Assembly (NCBI GenBank): GCA_016932235.1
Contig: JAFGDF010000076.1
Coordinates: 1-56,913, forward strand
Source of the DNA: Deltaproteobacteria bacterium
GTDB lineage: Bacteria; Desulfobacterota; DSM-4660; Desulfatiglandales; HGW-15
DNA length: 56,913 nt
Reading direction: 5' to 3'
Shown: positions 26,504 through 35,366 of the stretch, in pieces
Layout: every line of letters begins with the position of its first letter
Numbering within the stretch: the first letter of the stretch is position 1
Translations under genes and position numbers: made by a program
The notes under the pieces: generated by a model
What the model was told of the DNA's origin: nothing
Databases searched by the model: none
Seen by the model: the letters and a program-made list of their open reading frames with translations, nothing else

Positions 26504-27175
26504 ATGACCAGACATCTTCAAAGGGAGTTGGATCTCTTAAAGAAAAGAATTCTTTCACTTGGCGCCATGGTTGAAGAGCGTGTTCGCATGGCAACAAAAG
26601 CCATAGAGATGAAAGATGGCCAACTGGCGAAAAAGATAATTGAAATGGATTATGAAATAGATGAGACGGAAGTGGAAGTTGAGGAGGAATGCCTTAAGAT
26701 ACTGGCCCTGCATCAACCTGTTGCCGTGGATTTGAGATTTTTGACCGCCGTGATAAAGATTAACAATGATCTGGAAAGGATCGGTGACGAAGCGGTGAAC
26801 ATTGCCGAAAGAATATTGATAATTTCGGAAAAGGAACGACTCAAGGTTGACTTTGATTATTCCCAAATGGCTGAAAAGACGGAGGCGATGCTGAAGAAGA
26901 GTCTGGATGCGGTTGTCAACATGGATTCGGATGCGGCAGTGAAGGTGTTCATATCTGATGACGAGGTTGATAGGTTACAGGATGAGGCTTATGACGCAAT
27001 AAAAAAGGCCATAAGGCATAATCCTGACAAGATTGGTTATCTGATTAATCTGTTACTGATATCCAGGCACCTGGAGCGCATAGCGGATCATGCCACCAAC
27101 ATAGCCGAAGAGGTTATTTATATGATAGAAGGTGAAATCGTGCGACATGGAAGACTAAACGGAAGGCCTAAATGA
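26504..27175 (+). CDS. phoU: phosphate signalling protein PhoU
   Basis: A 223-residue protein made of two three-helix PhoU domains, each with the metal-binding E-x-x-x-D-E/H-A pattern: LERIGDEAVNIAERI (about 92-106) and LERIADHATNIAEEVIYM (about 193-210). It links PstB state to PhoR and keeps the regulon off when phosphate is ample. It is the last gene of the pst operon, with a terminator immediately after. Confidence 0.95.
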   Translation: MTRHLQRELDLLKKRILSLGAMVEERVRMATKAIEMKDGQLAKKIIEMDYEIDETEVEVEEECLKILALHQPVAVDLRFLTAVIKINNDLERIGDEAVNIAERILIISEKERLKVDFDYSQMAEKTEAMLKKSLDAVVNMDSDAAVKVFISDDEVDRLQDEAYDAIKKAIRHNPDKIGYLINLLLISRHLERIADHATNIAEEVIYMIEGEIVRHGRLNGRPK

Positions 27176-27180
27176 TGAAA

Positions 27181-27220
27181 CCCGCATTCATTGAAGAGTC
27201 CTTTGAGGATGCGGGCTTTT
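27181..27220 (+). terminator. intrinsic terminator after phoU
   Basis: CCCGCATTC (27181-27189) pairs with GGATGCGGG (27207-27215, one mismatch) and is followed by CTTTT. It lies 5 bases after the phoU stop. Confidence 0.75.
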
Positions 27221-27405
27221 GGGAGAGGATTTTAACAGGCTATATGGGAAAAGGAGTATAATTTCATGACTTCCATTTTTTTCGCGGACTACCCGTGGTG
27301 TTTGACGAAAACAAGAAGGCAGAGGAATACGGCCCTGCCTTCAAATTTTTGTCTAATCCCGATTGCAAGTCCTGGTCCGTTATTGCTGAGTCATCAGGTC
27401 GGGAT

Positions 27406-27597
27406 TCATTCCCCTTTCTTTTCCTCATTAAACTTGCAGCAAAGGGATATTGCGATGGCAATGAGCGCCAGGTTGGTAGATCCCTGCGAAAACCCTTCCG
27501 CTGTCACCCCAGCGATTGGCCCTGAAAAAGCAGAGATTGCGGCCAACACAAAACCTAAGGCTGAAAGACAAATTAGGACAATCTTGAAATTCTGCAT
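27406..27597 (-). CDS. small hypothetical membrane protein
   Basis: A 63-residue protein with two hydrophobic segments (about 5-28 and 40-55) separated by a glycine-rich turn, ending in CCKFNEEKKGE. AAAGGAAAG stands 5-6 bases before the ATG, which supports translation. I do not recognise a family. It lies alone on the minus strand between the pst operon and an MFS gene, followed within the convergent gap by nothing obvious. Confidence 0.6.
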   Translation of the reverse strand: MQNFKIVLICLSALGFVLAAISAFSGPIAGVTAEGFSQGSTNLALIAIAISLCCKFNEEKKGE

Positions 27598-27747
27598 AAT
27601 TTCTTTCCTTTCTTTACAGTAATTAGATTTTTGTTTTGATTGATACCGCTCTCAACAATCCTTTTTATAAACCGTGAAAAATTTGTCAAATATTATCATT
27701 TTTGGCAGCCGAATTGTCAATCATAAAATTATAGATGCTCCTTCATC

Positions 27748-28995
27748 CTATTTCCGGCTTTTGAGGTCCTGCCAGCGCAGCAGCAACACCATGATCATGG
27801 ACGCCGCCGCGGCAACTGCCCCCGTAATGAATGCCAATACATAGCTGCCGGTGACATCAAACAGCTTTCCCGCTGCCCATGAGCCAGCCGCCCCGCCGAT
27901 GCTAATGATGAACAGGACCATCCCCATCAGCGTTGCCATGGCACGTGTCCCGAAGTATTGTCCGATGACTATGGGTATCTGCGTAACCTCGCCCCCGTAA
28001 GGAAAACTGAATATCACAGCAAACAGGTAGAAGGACCACGGCGCTCTTGTATATATAAGCAGCACAAAGGAGACTATCAGTGAGATACAGGTCATCAGCA
28101 GGCTGGTGTAAATGCCCAGACGATCAGAAATGACACCGCTGGATAGACGTCCGGCAACGCTGACTATCCCGATCACGCTTACGAAAGTCGCGGCCACAAG
28201 GGGATCGATGCCGCCATCCGTCGCGTAATTGACGAGATGAACCATCACCATCTGGATGCCAAAGAAGAAGGGAAGAAAGGACAGCATGATAAGATAAAAG
28301 CGTATGTCCCGGAGGGCTTCCAAAACGGTGGCGCCCTGCTTATGAATCGGTGGCCCTTTTTTTCTGGAGTCTTCCGGGACGACGAGCGGTGAAGCCGGCC
28401 GGCGCAGGAACAGGGTGGCCGCGATCATCAGCGCACCGGAGGTATAACCGATAACAGTATATGCCCGTGACCAGTCAAGGGCGTCGATGAGACGCTCCGC
28501 GCCCGGCACAATGAAAAACGTCCCCAGGCCGGAGCCGGATGCCACGATACCAAGAGCAAGGCCACGGTTACGGTTAAACCACTGTGAAACAAGCGCGGTA
28601 CCGATGCCAAAAATGCCGCTCATACCAAAGGCTTCTACGACGGCATAGGAAATGAAAAATTGCCACAGCGCGGTAACACGACCGCAAAGCAGGAAACCTG
28701 CACCCATCAGGACTCCGCAGACGAGCATCGTCTTGCGTGGCCCGTAACGGTCGGCGAAATATCCGGCAATGACGGAAGCCGTTCCGCGGATAATGAGAGC
28801 GAGCGAGTAGATGAAGGAAACGGTGGCCCTGTTCCAGTCAAAGTGGTTGGCAAGTGGTTTGAAAAAAACACTGTAGCTGTAAATAAGGCCATAGGTCAGG
28901 CCGACCATCAAGGCGCAGGAAGCTACGATCACCCAGGCGTATGGTACGTTTCGGGGATTGAAAAATTTCTGGGGAAGAACCTGCTGTTGACGCAT
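27748..28995 (-). CDS. MFS transporter, OFA/monocarboxylate-like
   Basis: A 415-residue MFS permease using ATG 28993-28995 (CCAGGAG about 10 bases upstream); an upstream in-frame ATG at 29100 adds an unlikely hydrophilic leader. The N-terminus NVPYAWVIVASCALMVGLTY and motif A YFADRYGPRKTML resemble the oxalate/formate antiporter and monocarboxylate group. The second-half motif is GVISDRLGIYTSLL. Expected cargo is a small carboxylate; the exact one is unknown. Confidence 0.85.
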   Translation of the reverse strand: MRQQQVLPQKFFNPRNVPYAWVIVASCALMVGLTYGLIYSYSVFFKPLANHFDWNRATVSFIYSLALIIRGTASVIAGYFADRYGPRKTMLVCGVLMGAGFLLCGRVTALWQFFISYAVVEAFGMSGIFGIGTALVSQWFNRNRGLALGIVASGSGLGTFFIVPGAERLIDALDWSRAYTVIGYTSGALMIAATLFLRRPASPLVVPEDSRKKGPPIHKQGATVLEALRDIRFYLIMLSFLPFFFGIQMVMVHLVNYATDGGIDPLVAATFVSVIGIVSVAGRLSSGVISDRLGIYTSLLMTCISLIVSFVLLIYTRAPWSFYLFAVIFSFPYGGEVTQIPIVIGQYFGTRAMATLMGMVLFIISIGGAAGSWAAGKLFDVTGSYVLAFITGAVAAAASMIMVLLLRWQDLKSRK

Positions 28996-29126
28996 GAAGT
29001 TTAACACTCCTGGAAATAGGGCGGTGCCGTGCTGGCCAACCCCCCCTCTTATAGTAAGTATAGGTTTTTCTTTTGTATATGTTAAATTTGAAAAAAGCAA
29101 ATTCCCTAAAAGAAGGATTCATTACA

Positions 29127-29200
29127 TGTTAAACATTCATGGCCCCAGGGCCGACACAATGCGTGAAAATAGCGTCATGTGGTCTCAGAGCCGTGGCCTG
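29127..29200. repeat. GTTAAACA...TGGTCTCAG repeat, copy A
   Basis: About 75 bases match the stretch at 30859-30935 at roughly 80 percent by eye. Shared blocks are GTTAAACA, TCATGGCCC, GGGCC, CACAATGC, TGAAAATAGC and TGGTCTCAG. It lies just upstream of an MFS gene, facing away from it, and contains the small hairpin GGCCCC-AGGGCC. Confidence 0.6.
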
Positions 29201-29478
29201 GGGAGCCCTTTTTACGGCGAAGACCCGGGTAGCAAACTCATAGCCTAAGGTGGATGCCTTTGTCTCCTTTACCTTTGAGCGGGCGATTTGAATTCGCACG
29301 TTCCGGACAGATCAGGTTGCGAAAGTAACTGACAATGAGATTGAAGGATGAAGGGGTAAGTGTGCTTGTTTGTCCGTCAACCGGGGATACCGCTCCGGAA
29401 GGACTGGGGTCAACCGGAGACCCGGTTATGAGTATTCCCTAGTCAGACATGGGGCTTCCCTCTGTCTCATTGCCGGTA
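29201..29478. other. GC-rich structured non-coding stretch next to repeat copy A
   Basis: No convincing gene. Several short self-complementary segments occur, for example GGGTCAACCGGAGACCC near 29387-29403 and CGGGGATACCGCTCCGG around 29381. With the repeat just before it, it could be the remnant of a folded RNA such as a group II intron piece, but I see no intron-encoded protein and cannot show domain V. Function unknown. Confidence 0.35.
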
Positions 29479-29660
29479 GGGTAGATGAATCGGGACTTCC
29501 CGTTGTTTTGCTGCAAAGATTAAGAAAACGATTTCATTTCAAAAATGTATATTTTTCATTTACCGGCTGCAATGAATAAGATGAGAAATAAATATCGTTG
29601 AAAACAAATGAAAATCTAAATCTTACCAGGAGACTGTCGGATGAAGTCCGACAGTCTCCT
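29479..29660. repeat. paired-hairpin repeat element, copy 2
   Basis: The right end is a perfect 13-bp hairpin AGGAGACTGTCGG/CCGACAGTCTCCT (29628-29640 with 29648-29660). The interior has CTGCAAAGATT...AAAACGATTT and CAATGAATAAGATGAGAAATAAATATCG, matching the 2393-2573 element in order and spacing. The left hairpin has decayed to CGGGACTTCCCG with weak outer pairing. Confidence 0.7.
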
Positions 29661-29735
29661 GACAGGTTTTCATGATGATGAATCTTTGCTTAAGAATGCA
29701 AAAGAACTCAAGAAGAAATTAGATCGGCATTTCCA

Positions 29736-30671
29736 TCACCATATTCGATGAAGTATCTCATCATATTTTCCTTCGAGAAAAAGCCGCAAATTATTTTCAA
29801 AAATGGGAAGGGCTTGATCAATATATATATCGCTCAATCCTCCAATATGAGGTGTAAGAATAAGATTTTTAATCCCCCAAAGCTGATGATCAGACGGGAG
29901 AGGCTCTTCTCTAAAGACATCCAGGGCCGCGCCTGAAATTTGGTGATTCTCTAAAGCATTTATCATAGCATTTTCATCGACCGTATCACCTCTGCCCATG
30001 TTGATAAAATAAGCGGATGGTTTCATAACCATGAACTCTTCTTTTCCAATGATATTTTTAGTTCTTTCATTGGAGGGGAGTACATTGATAAAATAGTCAA
30101 CTTCCCCTAACACTTCATGAAGACCTTCAGTGCCAAAAGAATAATCCACGTTTGCTATGTCTCTTTTCTTTGTCGTTATTCCATATACGGTCATGCCAAA
30201 GGCCTTGCAGATTCTTGCAATTTCCTTTCCAATTCTCCCGACGCCAAGGATTCCCGCTTTCTTTTTCCAGAGAAGTTTTCCCGGCCGGCGATCCCATAGC
30301 CTATCATCCTGGTTATGAATGATTTCAGGAAAATTCCGAGTCAACGCAAGCATGAGAAGCGCTGCTAATTCAGACATCTGAGGACCATGTATCCCCCTAG
30401 TGGCTGTGATTAAGATATCGGAAGGGATTGAAGGAAGACTGAGGAGATGATCCACACCGGAGATCATGCAATGAATCCATTTAAGGCTCTCGGCTTTCTT
30501 CAGCAGCTGATCCGAGATATTCATAAAAAGGAGGATATTTGCCGTTTTTATGGATTTTTCAGCAATTTCCTCTTTTGAGGCCGCTCGGATAATCAGTTCC
30601 GGAAACTTTGAATCGAGACGGATTTTTATGTGGTCAGCCTCCGTATTAATTATGAGCACTTCGGCGTTCAT
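29736..30671 (-). CDS. D-2-hydroxyacid dehydrogenase (NAD-dependent)
   Basis: A 311-residue cytosolic enzyme that interconverts 2-oxo acids and D-2-hydroxy acids. The Rossmann motif is GVGRIG (143-148). The catalytic triad is Arg227 in NMGRGD, Glu255 or 256 in DVFREEP and His275 in LTPHIGG, all present. The coenzyme loop TTKKR suggests no clear NADP preference. GTCAGGAGGATG precedes the ATG. It is divergent from the MFS gene at 31169, which might carry its substrate. Confidence 0.9.
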   Translation of the reverse strand: MNAEVLIINTEADHIKIRLDSKFPELIIRAASKEEIAEKSIKTANILLFMNISDQLLKKAESLKWIHCMISGVDHLLSLPSIPSDILITATRGIHGPQMSELAALLMLALTRNFPEIIHNQDDRLWDRRPGKLLWKKKAGILGVGRIGKEIARICKAFGMTVYGITTKKRDIANVDYSFGTEGLHEVLGEVDYFINVLPSNERTKNIIGKEEFMVMKPSAYFINMGRGDTVDENAMINALENHQISGAALDVFREEPLPSDHQLWGIKNLILTPHIGGLSDIYIDQALPIFENNLRLFLEGKYDEILHRIW

Positions 30672-30858
30672 ATTATTGACATCCTCCTGACGTAATATTC
30701 CTGCTTCAAAGGTTTTCGCCGATAAAAAGAGTTCCCCATACCGCGATCTTTGTGCAATTTCCTGACCCGATATTAATGACTTTCCATGGAACAGAATAAT
30801 ATATAATTTCCGGGGAAATGAACAGGGAATATTTTTAATCGGACGGTACTTGAAAAGG
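30672..30858. other. promoter-side spacer
   Basis: Upstream of the dehydrogenase, only its ribosome site is clear. Otherwise AT-rich with no gene. Confidence 0.3.
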
Positions 30859-30935
30859 TGTTAAACACTCATGGCCCTCTGGGCCTCCACAATGCATGAA
30901 AATAGCAACTTATGGTCTCAGGCCACGGTCTTTAG
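30859..30935. repeat. GTTAAACA...TGGTCTCAG repeat, copy B
   Basis: This is the second copy of the element at 29127-29200. It lies between the divergent dehydrogenase and MFS genes, about 230 bases before the MFS start. GGCCCTCTGGGCC forms a short hairpin. Differences between copies are mostly substitutions, so a shared insertion or conserved RNA is possible. Confidence 0.55.
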
Positions 30936-31168
30936 AGATAACGTTGAATTATATACCGACATTGTTAACCTTTATTTTCGTACTAAAATCCGCAAGTTTC
31001 AAGACCTGATCCCTATGTGTCTTCCGTGTCACGTTTAAATGCCGATGATGGTCGATTTTAAAAGCCTATTGACAATAGGATTGCAAAATTTCTATGCTCA
31101 CAACATGAAGATAGAGTTCATTACAACTCAACCGGGGTTATTATCCATTAAGGAAAGGATCGTTTTTT

Positions 31169-32401
31169 ATGGCCGCTCGTGATTTCAACAAAAAGGATTC
31201 CGATTTGCCCATGAGGCAAAAAGGGGCACCTGACAGGACACTGAACGTCATCCTGATCATTCTTTGCTCCTGCTTTCAATCCTTGGCATTTGCGGCCATA
31301 AGCCTGTTTCTCCCTATCATAAAAAAGGACTTGGAGCTTTCTTTTACCCAGGGAGGAGCGATCTCCGCGATTACCGTATTCATTTATGCATTGATGCAGA
31401 TCCCCGCCGGTTTCCTGGCCGACCGGTACGGTCTGAAAAAAATATTCTTTTCCGGGGCCCTTGGCACTACGGCCCTCTCTTTGCTGTTCGGCTTTATTAC
31501 CGAGTACTGGCATGCCCTGCTTATCCAGGGTGCATCCGGTATCTTCAGGGCATTTCTCTTCGCTCCCGGGTTGGCTCTGCTTGCAAGCTGGTTCCCTCCA
31601 GAAAGGAGAGCGGCAGCCATGGCCCTGTCGCTGGTCGGGTTGTTTTCCGGACCGCTTATAATCAGTTTGACCGGTGCTTTCTTTGTGGGACATTTTGGCT
31701 GGCGTTTCCCCTTTTTCTTTTTTGCTTCCATAGGCATTCTGTCATCCTTTGTTTATCTCATTCTCAGCCAGCCATCTCCATTTTACAGACCTGCGCAAAG
31801 GATCAGCCTGAAAGAGGTCTCCGACCTTTTCCGTCATCTTTTTATGTGGGTCTGTGCGGGTGTTCAATATGTGAGGCTGGCGGTGATGCAGGGTATCACC
31901 TTCTGGCTGCCCAGCCTTCTTATTGATGAGAAGGGCCTTTCGCTACAGATAACAGGGTATCTTATAGCACTTCGCGCCATATTGGCGGTCCCTTCAACTC
32001 TGATCGGCGGTTTTGTATCGGACAGGTTAAAAAAACCTCCTCTGATAATCGGAGTTTCTCTTGTGATCCTTTCCATAACCTCTGTCATGATGGTTATGGT
32101 GGACAACATGTTTCTGATTATCACTGCTATCGTCATCAATGCCATGTTCATACAATTTTACTTCGGTCCCATCTTCGCCGCGCCGGTGGAGGTCTATGGG
32201 TCCCACATGACCGGAACCTTGACGGGTTTCGGTAATTTCTTCGCCAACCTGGGGGCATTTTCCTTTGTCTATCTGCTTGGTTATCTCAAGGACAGGACCG
32301 GGCTGTTTGAATCGGGATTCTATGCCATTGGGGGCCTCTGCATAATAGGCATTTTCTTCACCATTATAATGGAAAGAATGAGAAGGAAAATGATGAAATA
32401 G
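31169..32401 (+). CDS. MFS transporter
   Basis: A 410-residue 12-helix permease. Motif A is GFLADRYGLKKIFF (about residues 77-90) and the second-half version is GGFVSDRLKKPPL. A loop GLALLASWFPPERRAAAMAL is typical of the anion:cation symporter and related groups. Upstream, TTGACA at 31069 may be a -35 box. A perfect hairpin element (32488-32680) follows and probably ends transcription. Substrate unknown. Confidence 0.85.
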   Translation: MAARDFNKKDSDLPMRQKGAPDRTLNVILIILCSCFQSLAFAAISLFLPIIKKDLELSFTQGGAISAITVFIYALMQIPAGFLADRYGLKKIFFSGALGTTALSLLFGFITEYWHALLIQGASGIFRAFLFAPGLALLASWFPPERRAAAMALSLVGLFSGPLIISLTGAFFVGHFGWRFPFFFFASIGILSSFVYLILSQPSPFYRPAQRISLKEVSDLFRHLFMWVCAGVQYVRLAVMQGITFWLPSLLIDEKGLSLQITGYLIALRAILAVPSTLIGGFVSDRLKKPPLIIGVSLVILSITSVMMVMVDNMFLIITAIVINAMFIQFYFGPIFAAPVEVYGSHMTGTLTGFGNFFANLGAFSFVYLLGYLKDRTGLFESGFYAIGGLCIIGIFFTIIMERMRRKMMK

Positions 32402-32487
32402 TCAAGATCCCGGTCCGTCGTGCCGTTGAGGCTTTAGAGAAGGCTTTTCTTGAATCTGATGTGATTCAGGGAAATATTTCAATTCTC

Positions 32488-32680
32488 GGAGCCTGTCGGA
32501 CCTTTTTCGACAGGCTCCTTAAAAGTTATTCAATGAATATCTTTTTTGATTAAATGATATAGGGTCTAATAAAAATGTCAAAGAACGGTTAAGACATCTC
32601 ATGCAAACTTCATTTGAAGGTTGATAAGAAACGCAAAAATATTAATAGCAGTTTGTCGGGCAAAGTCCGACAAACTGCTA
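32488..32680. repeat. paired-hairpin repeat element, copy 3
   Basis: The left hairpin GGAGCCTGTCG/CGACAGGCTCC (32488-32498 with 32508-32518) and right hairpin TAGCAGTTTGTCGG/CCGACAAACTGCTA (32646-32659 with 32667-32680) are perfect 11- and 14-bp stems bounding a 193-bp AT-rich element. Its interior differs from copies 1 and 2, so the design rather than the sequence is kept. It lies between convergent genes. Confidence 0.7.
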
Positions 32681-32702
32681 GGATCCAAATACGGGGATTT
32701 TC

Positions 32703-33041
32703 TCAGGAATGTTTCTCGGCCATGTCTCCGACATAAGGAAGTTTAAAATATTCACCATGATAGGCCTTGATCATGAGGATTATCCAGAGAATTAAAGAGG
32801 CAATCCATACCAATGGTATCAACACCCACCCTATAAAAGGAATGAATCCCAGGATTATCTGAAGGATAAATAAAGCACCAAATACAACTATAGACTGCAT
32901 TGCGTGAAAGCGGACAAATTTATTTTCTTTTTCCAGGATGTAAAAGATAATGCCTGTGATAAAACCAAGCACATAACTTAGAAGCGCTGCAATGCTAGGC
33001 TGCATTCCTGTGGAGCATTTCCCTAGGTCTTTTTCTTCCAT
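32703..33041 (-). CDS. DUF4870/Tic20-like small membrane protein
   Basis: A 112-residue protein with three hydrophobic segments and the hallmark IFYILEKENKFVRFHAMQSI early on, then FIPFIGWVLIPLVW. This is the DUF4870 pattern, of unknown function. ATG 33041 follows AGGGAG. An in-frame ATG at 33056 would add five residues. It is a single gene between two repeat-containing spacers. Confidence 0.85.
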   Translation of the reverse strand: MEEKDLGKCSTGMQPSIAALLSYVLGFITGIIFYILEKENKFVRFHAMQSIVVFGALFILQIILGFIPFIGWVLIPLVWIASLILWIILMIKAYHGEYFKLPYVGDMAEKHS

Positions 33042-33305
33042 GGCTCTCCCTTTCATCGATCCATAAATGTTATAATATCGCCAAGAGAATCTTCAAAAAA
33101 TCCTTTCTCGGAATTTTCATATACCAAGGATACCCATCCGCCTGATTATAGGATAAGATAGTTTAGCTTTTATTCTCAAAATTATTATACACCATAAGAG
33201 CCGAAACCGCAATCTATAAAATTCATATCAACATGATCATAATAAAAGACTCATCCCATGCTTGACTTTAACTGACATGGACCTCTTTGTAAATGATTTC
33301 ACCTT

Positions 33306-35186
33306 TTATGACAATCTCTTCTTTTCTAAGGATTTAACGGCCCAGCCAATAAGCGATAGCAGTGCACCAGTCCCGGCATTCAAGTATCCGGGAAAAATCA
33401 GGAGTAACCCACCTGCAAGGATAAATAACCTGCTTACTGCATCAACAGAACCTTTGAAAGGTCCCGCTATACCCCATGACATGAGAATGACACCAGCGCC
33501 TGACGTAGCAATGGCCAATGTGGTAGCGGAACGGCTCCCCATGAGGAGCAGGGAGGTGTCTAGAGCAAAGGAAAAAGGAAGAATATGCGCAGCTGCGCCA
33601 AACATCATTGAGAAGAGACACGTCTTCCAGAAGTTGGTCTCGGCAACCATTGAAGCAACATAGGCGGCAGTGGCAATGGGAGGGCTGAGTTCGCAGCATA
33701 TAGCCGCATAAAAGCAGAACAAATGAGCAGCTAAGGGCGGGACTCCAAGCGCAATAAGCGCAGGTGCGCCTAAAAGGACTGCTACAACATAAACAATAAT
33801 AGGAGGAAGACCCATGCCAAGGAAAAAGCATGCAGCAAAAACAGCTATAAGAGTTGGAACAATCTGGCTTCCTGTCCACTCGAGAAGCATGCTGGTTATT
33901 CTGAAGGCAAAGCCTGTCTGAAGGGTAGTCGCAATAACAATACCCAAACCTGCTCCGGCCGCTCCCAGTCCCACAAAACCGGTTCCTGTTTCATGGATAA
34001 CCTCAAGCATCTTTTTGAAGTTCAGCCTGGACGGTGTAAAAAAACTGACCACAAAAGCAACACAGATGGCGCACATAACCGCATACATGGGTGAGTACTT
34101 CATAATGATAAGCAAAACCAGAACTATGAAAGACATTATGAAGGTAATACCTTCTCTTCTTCTTATCACCTCTTTCAGAACCGGTACCTCGGATTTTTTG
34201 ACTCCACTGGCCCCCACGCGCACAGAATAAAAATAGACACTGGCCAGAATCGCCATGTAGAAGAGAAGTGCGGGAACGATCGCCGCTTTTATAATTTCCT
34301 TATAAGGGATACCCAGGAATGACATCATGAGGAAGGAGACAGCACCCATGACAGGAGGCATTATCTGGCCTCCGCTGGATGCGGCAGCTTCCACGCCGGC
34401 TGCTACCCATGGTTTAAATCCGGTCCTTTTCATCAAGGGAATTGTCACGACCCCTGTGATCATTACATTTCCCATTGCCATGCCGGAGATAGATCCCAGG
34501 GCCCCGCTGGCGGTAACACTAGCCATTGCCGCCCCTCCGCGCCTTGTTCCGACAATGGCTCTTATGAAATCCATTACAAAGGCCGTGGCATTGGTGCTCA
34601 TGAGGAGATTACCGTATAAAAAGAAAAGGAATATATAGTTAAAAAACACATAGGTTGAAAGGCCAAATATACCATCAAGCTGAATCTCCAGATAAACCGC
34701 GTTAACAATTTCACGGAGAGAGAATTCCACATGATACCCGAAACCCACAGGAATATAATGCCCAAAGATAAAATATAACAGGAATATACTGACCACGATT
34801 GCCAGTGAGATTCCCATCCCGCGCCTCGTCCCCTCTATGACGAGAGGCAAGGCTATCAGGCCCATAATAAAATCTGTCTTGGTGGGCATTCCGGCACGGT
34901 ATGAAATTGCATTGTGATTGATAACAATGTAGCCAAAAACAATTATGGAAATTACCACTAGAATATAGTCAATCCACCTCAAGTACTTGCCGGCTTTGAC
35001 TGACAGTGATTGAAGGAATAGGCCGCTGAAGACAAACAGTAAAAATAGGGACCTTCCTGGATGGGGCGAAAGTGGCCGGAAAAAACTATAGATAATATAT
35101 ATTGTTAAAACAACATATAGAAGCACCAAAGAGTGCTCTTTTACCCACTCGAACAAGCCTACTTCGGACTTTGTAATATTTTGCAT
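33306..35186 (-). CDS. TRAP transporter fused permease (4TM/12TM)
   Basis: A 626-residue inner-membrane protein fusing the small (Q) and large (M) TRAP permease parts, as is usual with TAXI-type binding proteins. The large-subunit signature VTASGALGSISGMAMGNVMI and the GGQIMPPVMGAVSFLM loop are intact, as is the second MGLPPIIVYVV half-repeat. It imports a small organic acid driven by an ion gradient. It is the last gene of the minus-strand catabolic run, 180 bases after the TAXI binding protein with a hairpin pair between. Confidence 0.92.
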   Translation of the reverse strand: MQNITKSEVGLFEWVKEHSLVLLYVVLTIYIIYSFFRPLSPHPGRSLFLLFVFSGLFLQSLSVKAGKYLRWIDYILVVISIIVFGYIVINHNAISYRAGMPTKTDFIMGLIALPLVIEGTRRGMGISLAIVVSIFLLYFIFGHYIPVGFGYHVEFSLREIVNAVYLEIQLDGIFGLSTYVFFNYIFLFFLYGNLLMSTNATAFVMDFIRAIVGTRRGGAAMASVTASGALGSISGMAMGNVMITGVVTIPLMKRTGFKPWVAAGVEAAASSGGQIMPPVMGAVSFLMMSFLGIPYKEIIKAAIVPALLFYMAILASVYFYSVRVGASGVKKSEVPVLKEVIRRREGITFIMSFIVLVLLIIMKYSPMYAVMCAICVAFVVSFFTPSRLNFKKMLEVIHETGTGFVGLGAAGAGLGIVIATTLQTGFAFRITSMLLEWTGSQIVPTLIAVFAACFFLGMGLPPIIVYVVAVLLGAPALIALGVPPLAAHLFCFYAAICCELSPPIATAAYVASMVAETNFWKTCLFSMMFGAAAHILPFSFALDTSLLLMGSRSATTLAIATSGAGVILMSWGIAGPFKGSVDAVSRLFILAGGLLLIFPGYLNAGTGALLSLIGWAVKSLEKKRLS

Positions 35187-35248
35187 AATGCTTTAGTTCA
35201 ACTTCATCTGAATAAAAATTTTCCGGCCATTTTCATTAACCCGGACTC

Positions 35249-35334
35249 TAGGAGACTGTAAGGTTTTATCCGATAGTCTCCTAATAAGATTTAAATTTTT
35301 CTAGTCTGTCGGCCAAAGTCCGAAAGACTGCTAG
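35249..35334. repeat. close pair of GTCGG hairpins
   Basis: TAGGAGACTGTAAGG (35249-35263) pairs imperfectly with CCGATAGTCTCCTA (35270-35283). CTAG-TCTGTCGG (35301-35312) pairs with CCGAAAGACTGCTAG (35320-35334). Both belong to the same family and sit between the TAXI and TRAP permease genes, where they may lower read-through into the permease. Confidence 0.65.
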
Positions 35335-35366
35335 AAGTACATTTATTTTGCCTCCCAGTGAAAAAA

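Noticed and set aside
27295..27525. Plus-strand frame of 76 codons
   Set aside because: It is antisense to the better-supported small membrane protein at 27406-27597 and lacks a ribosome site.
29370..29579. 69-codon plus-strand frame
   Set aside because: Its composition follows the folded non-coding DNA and it enters the paired-hairpin repeat. No family pattern.
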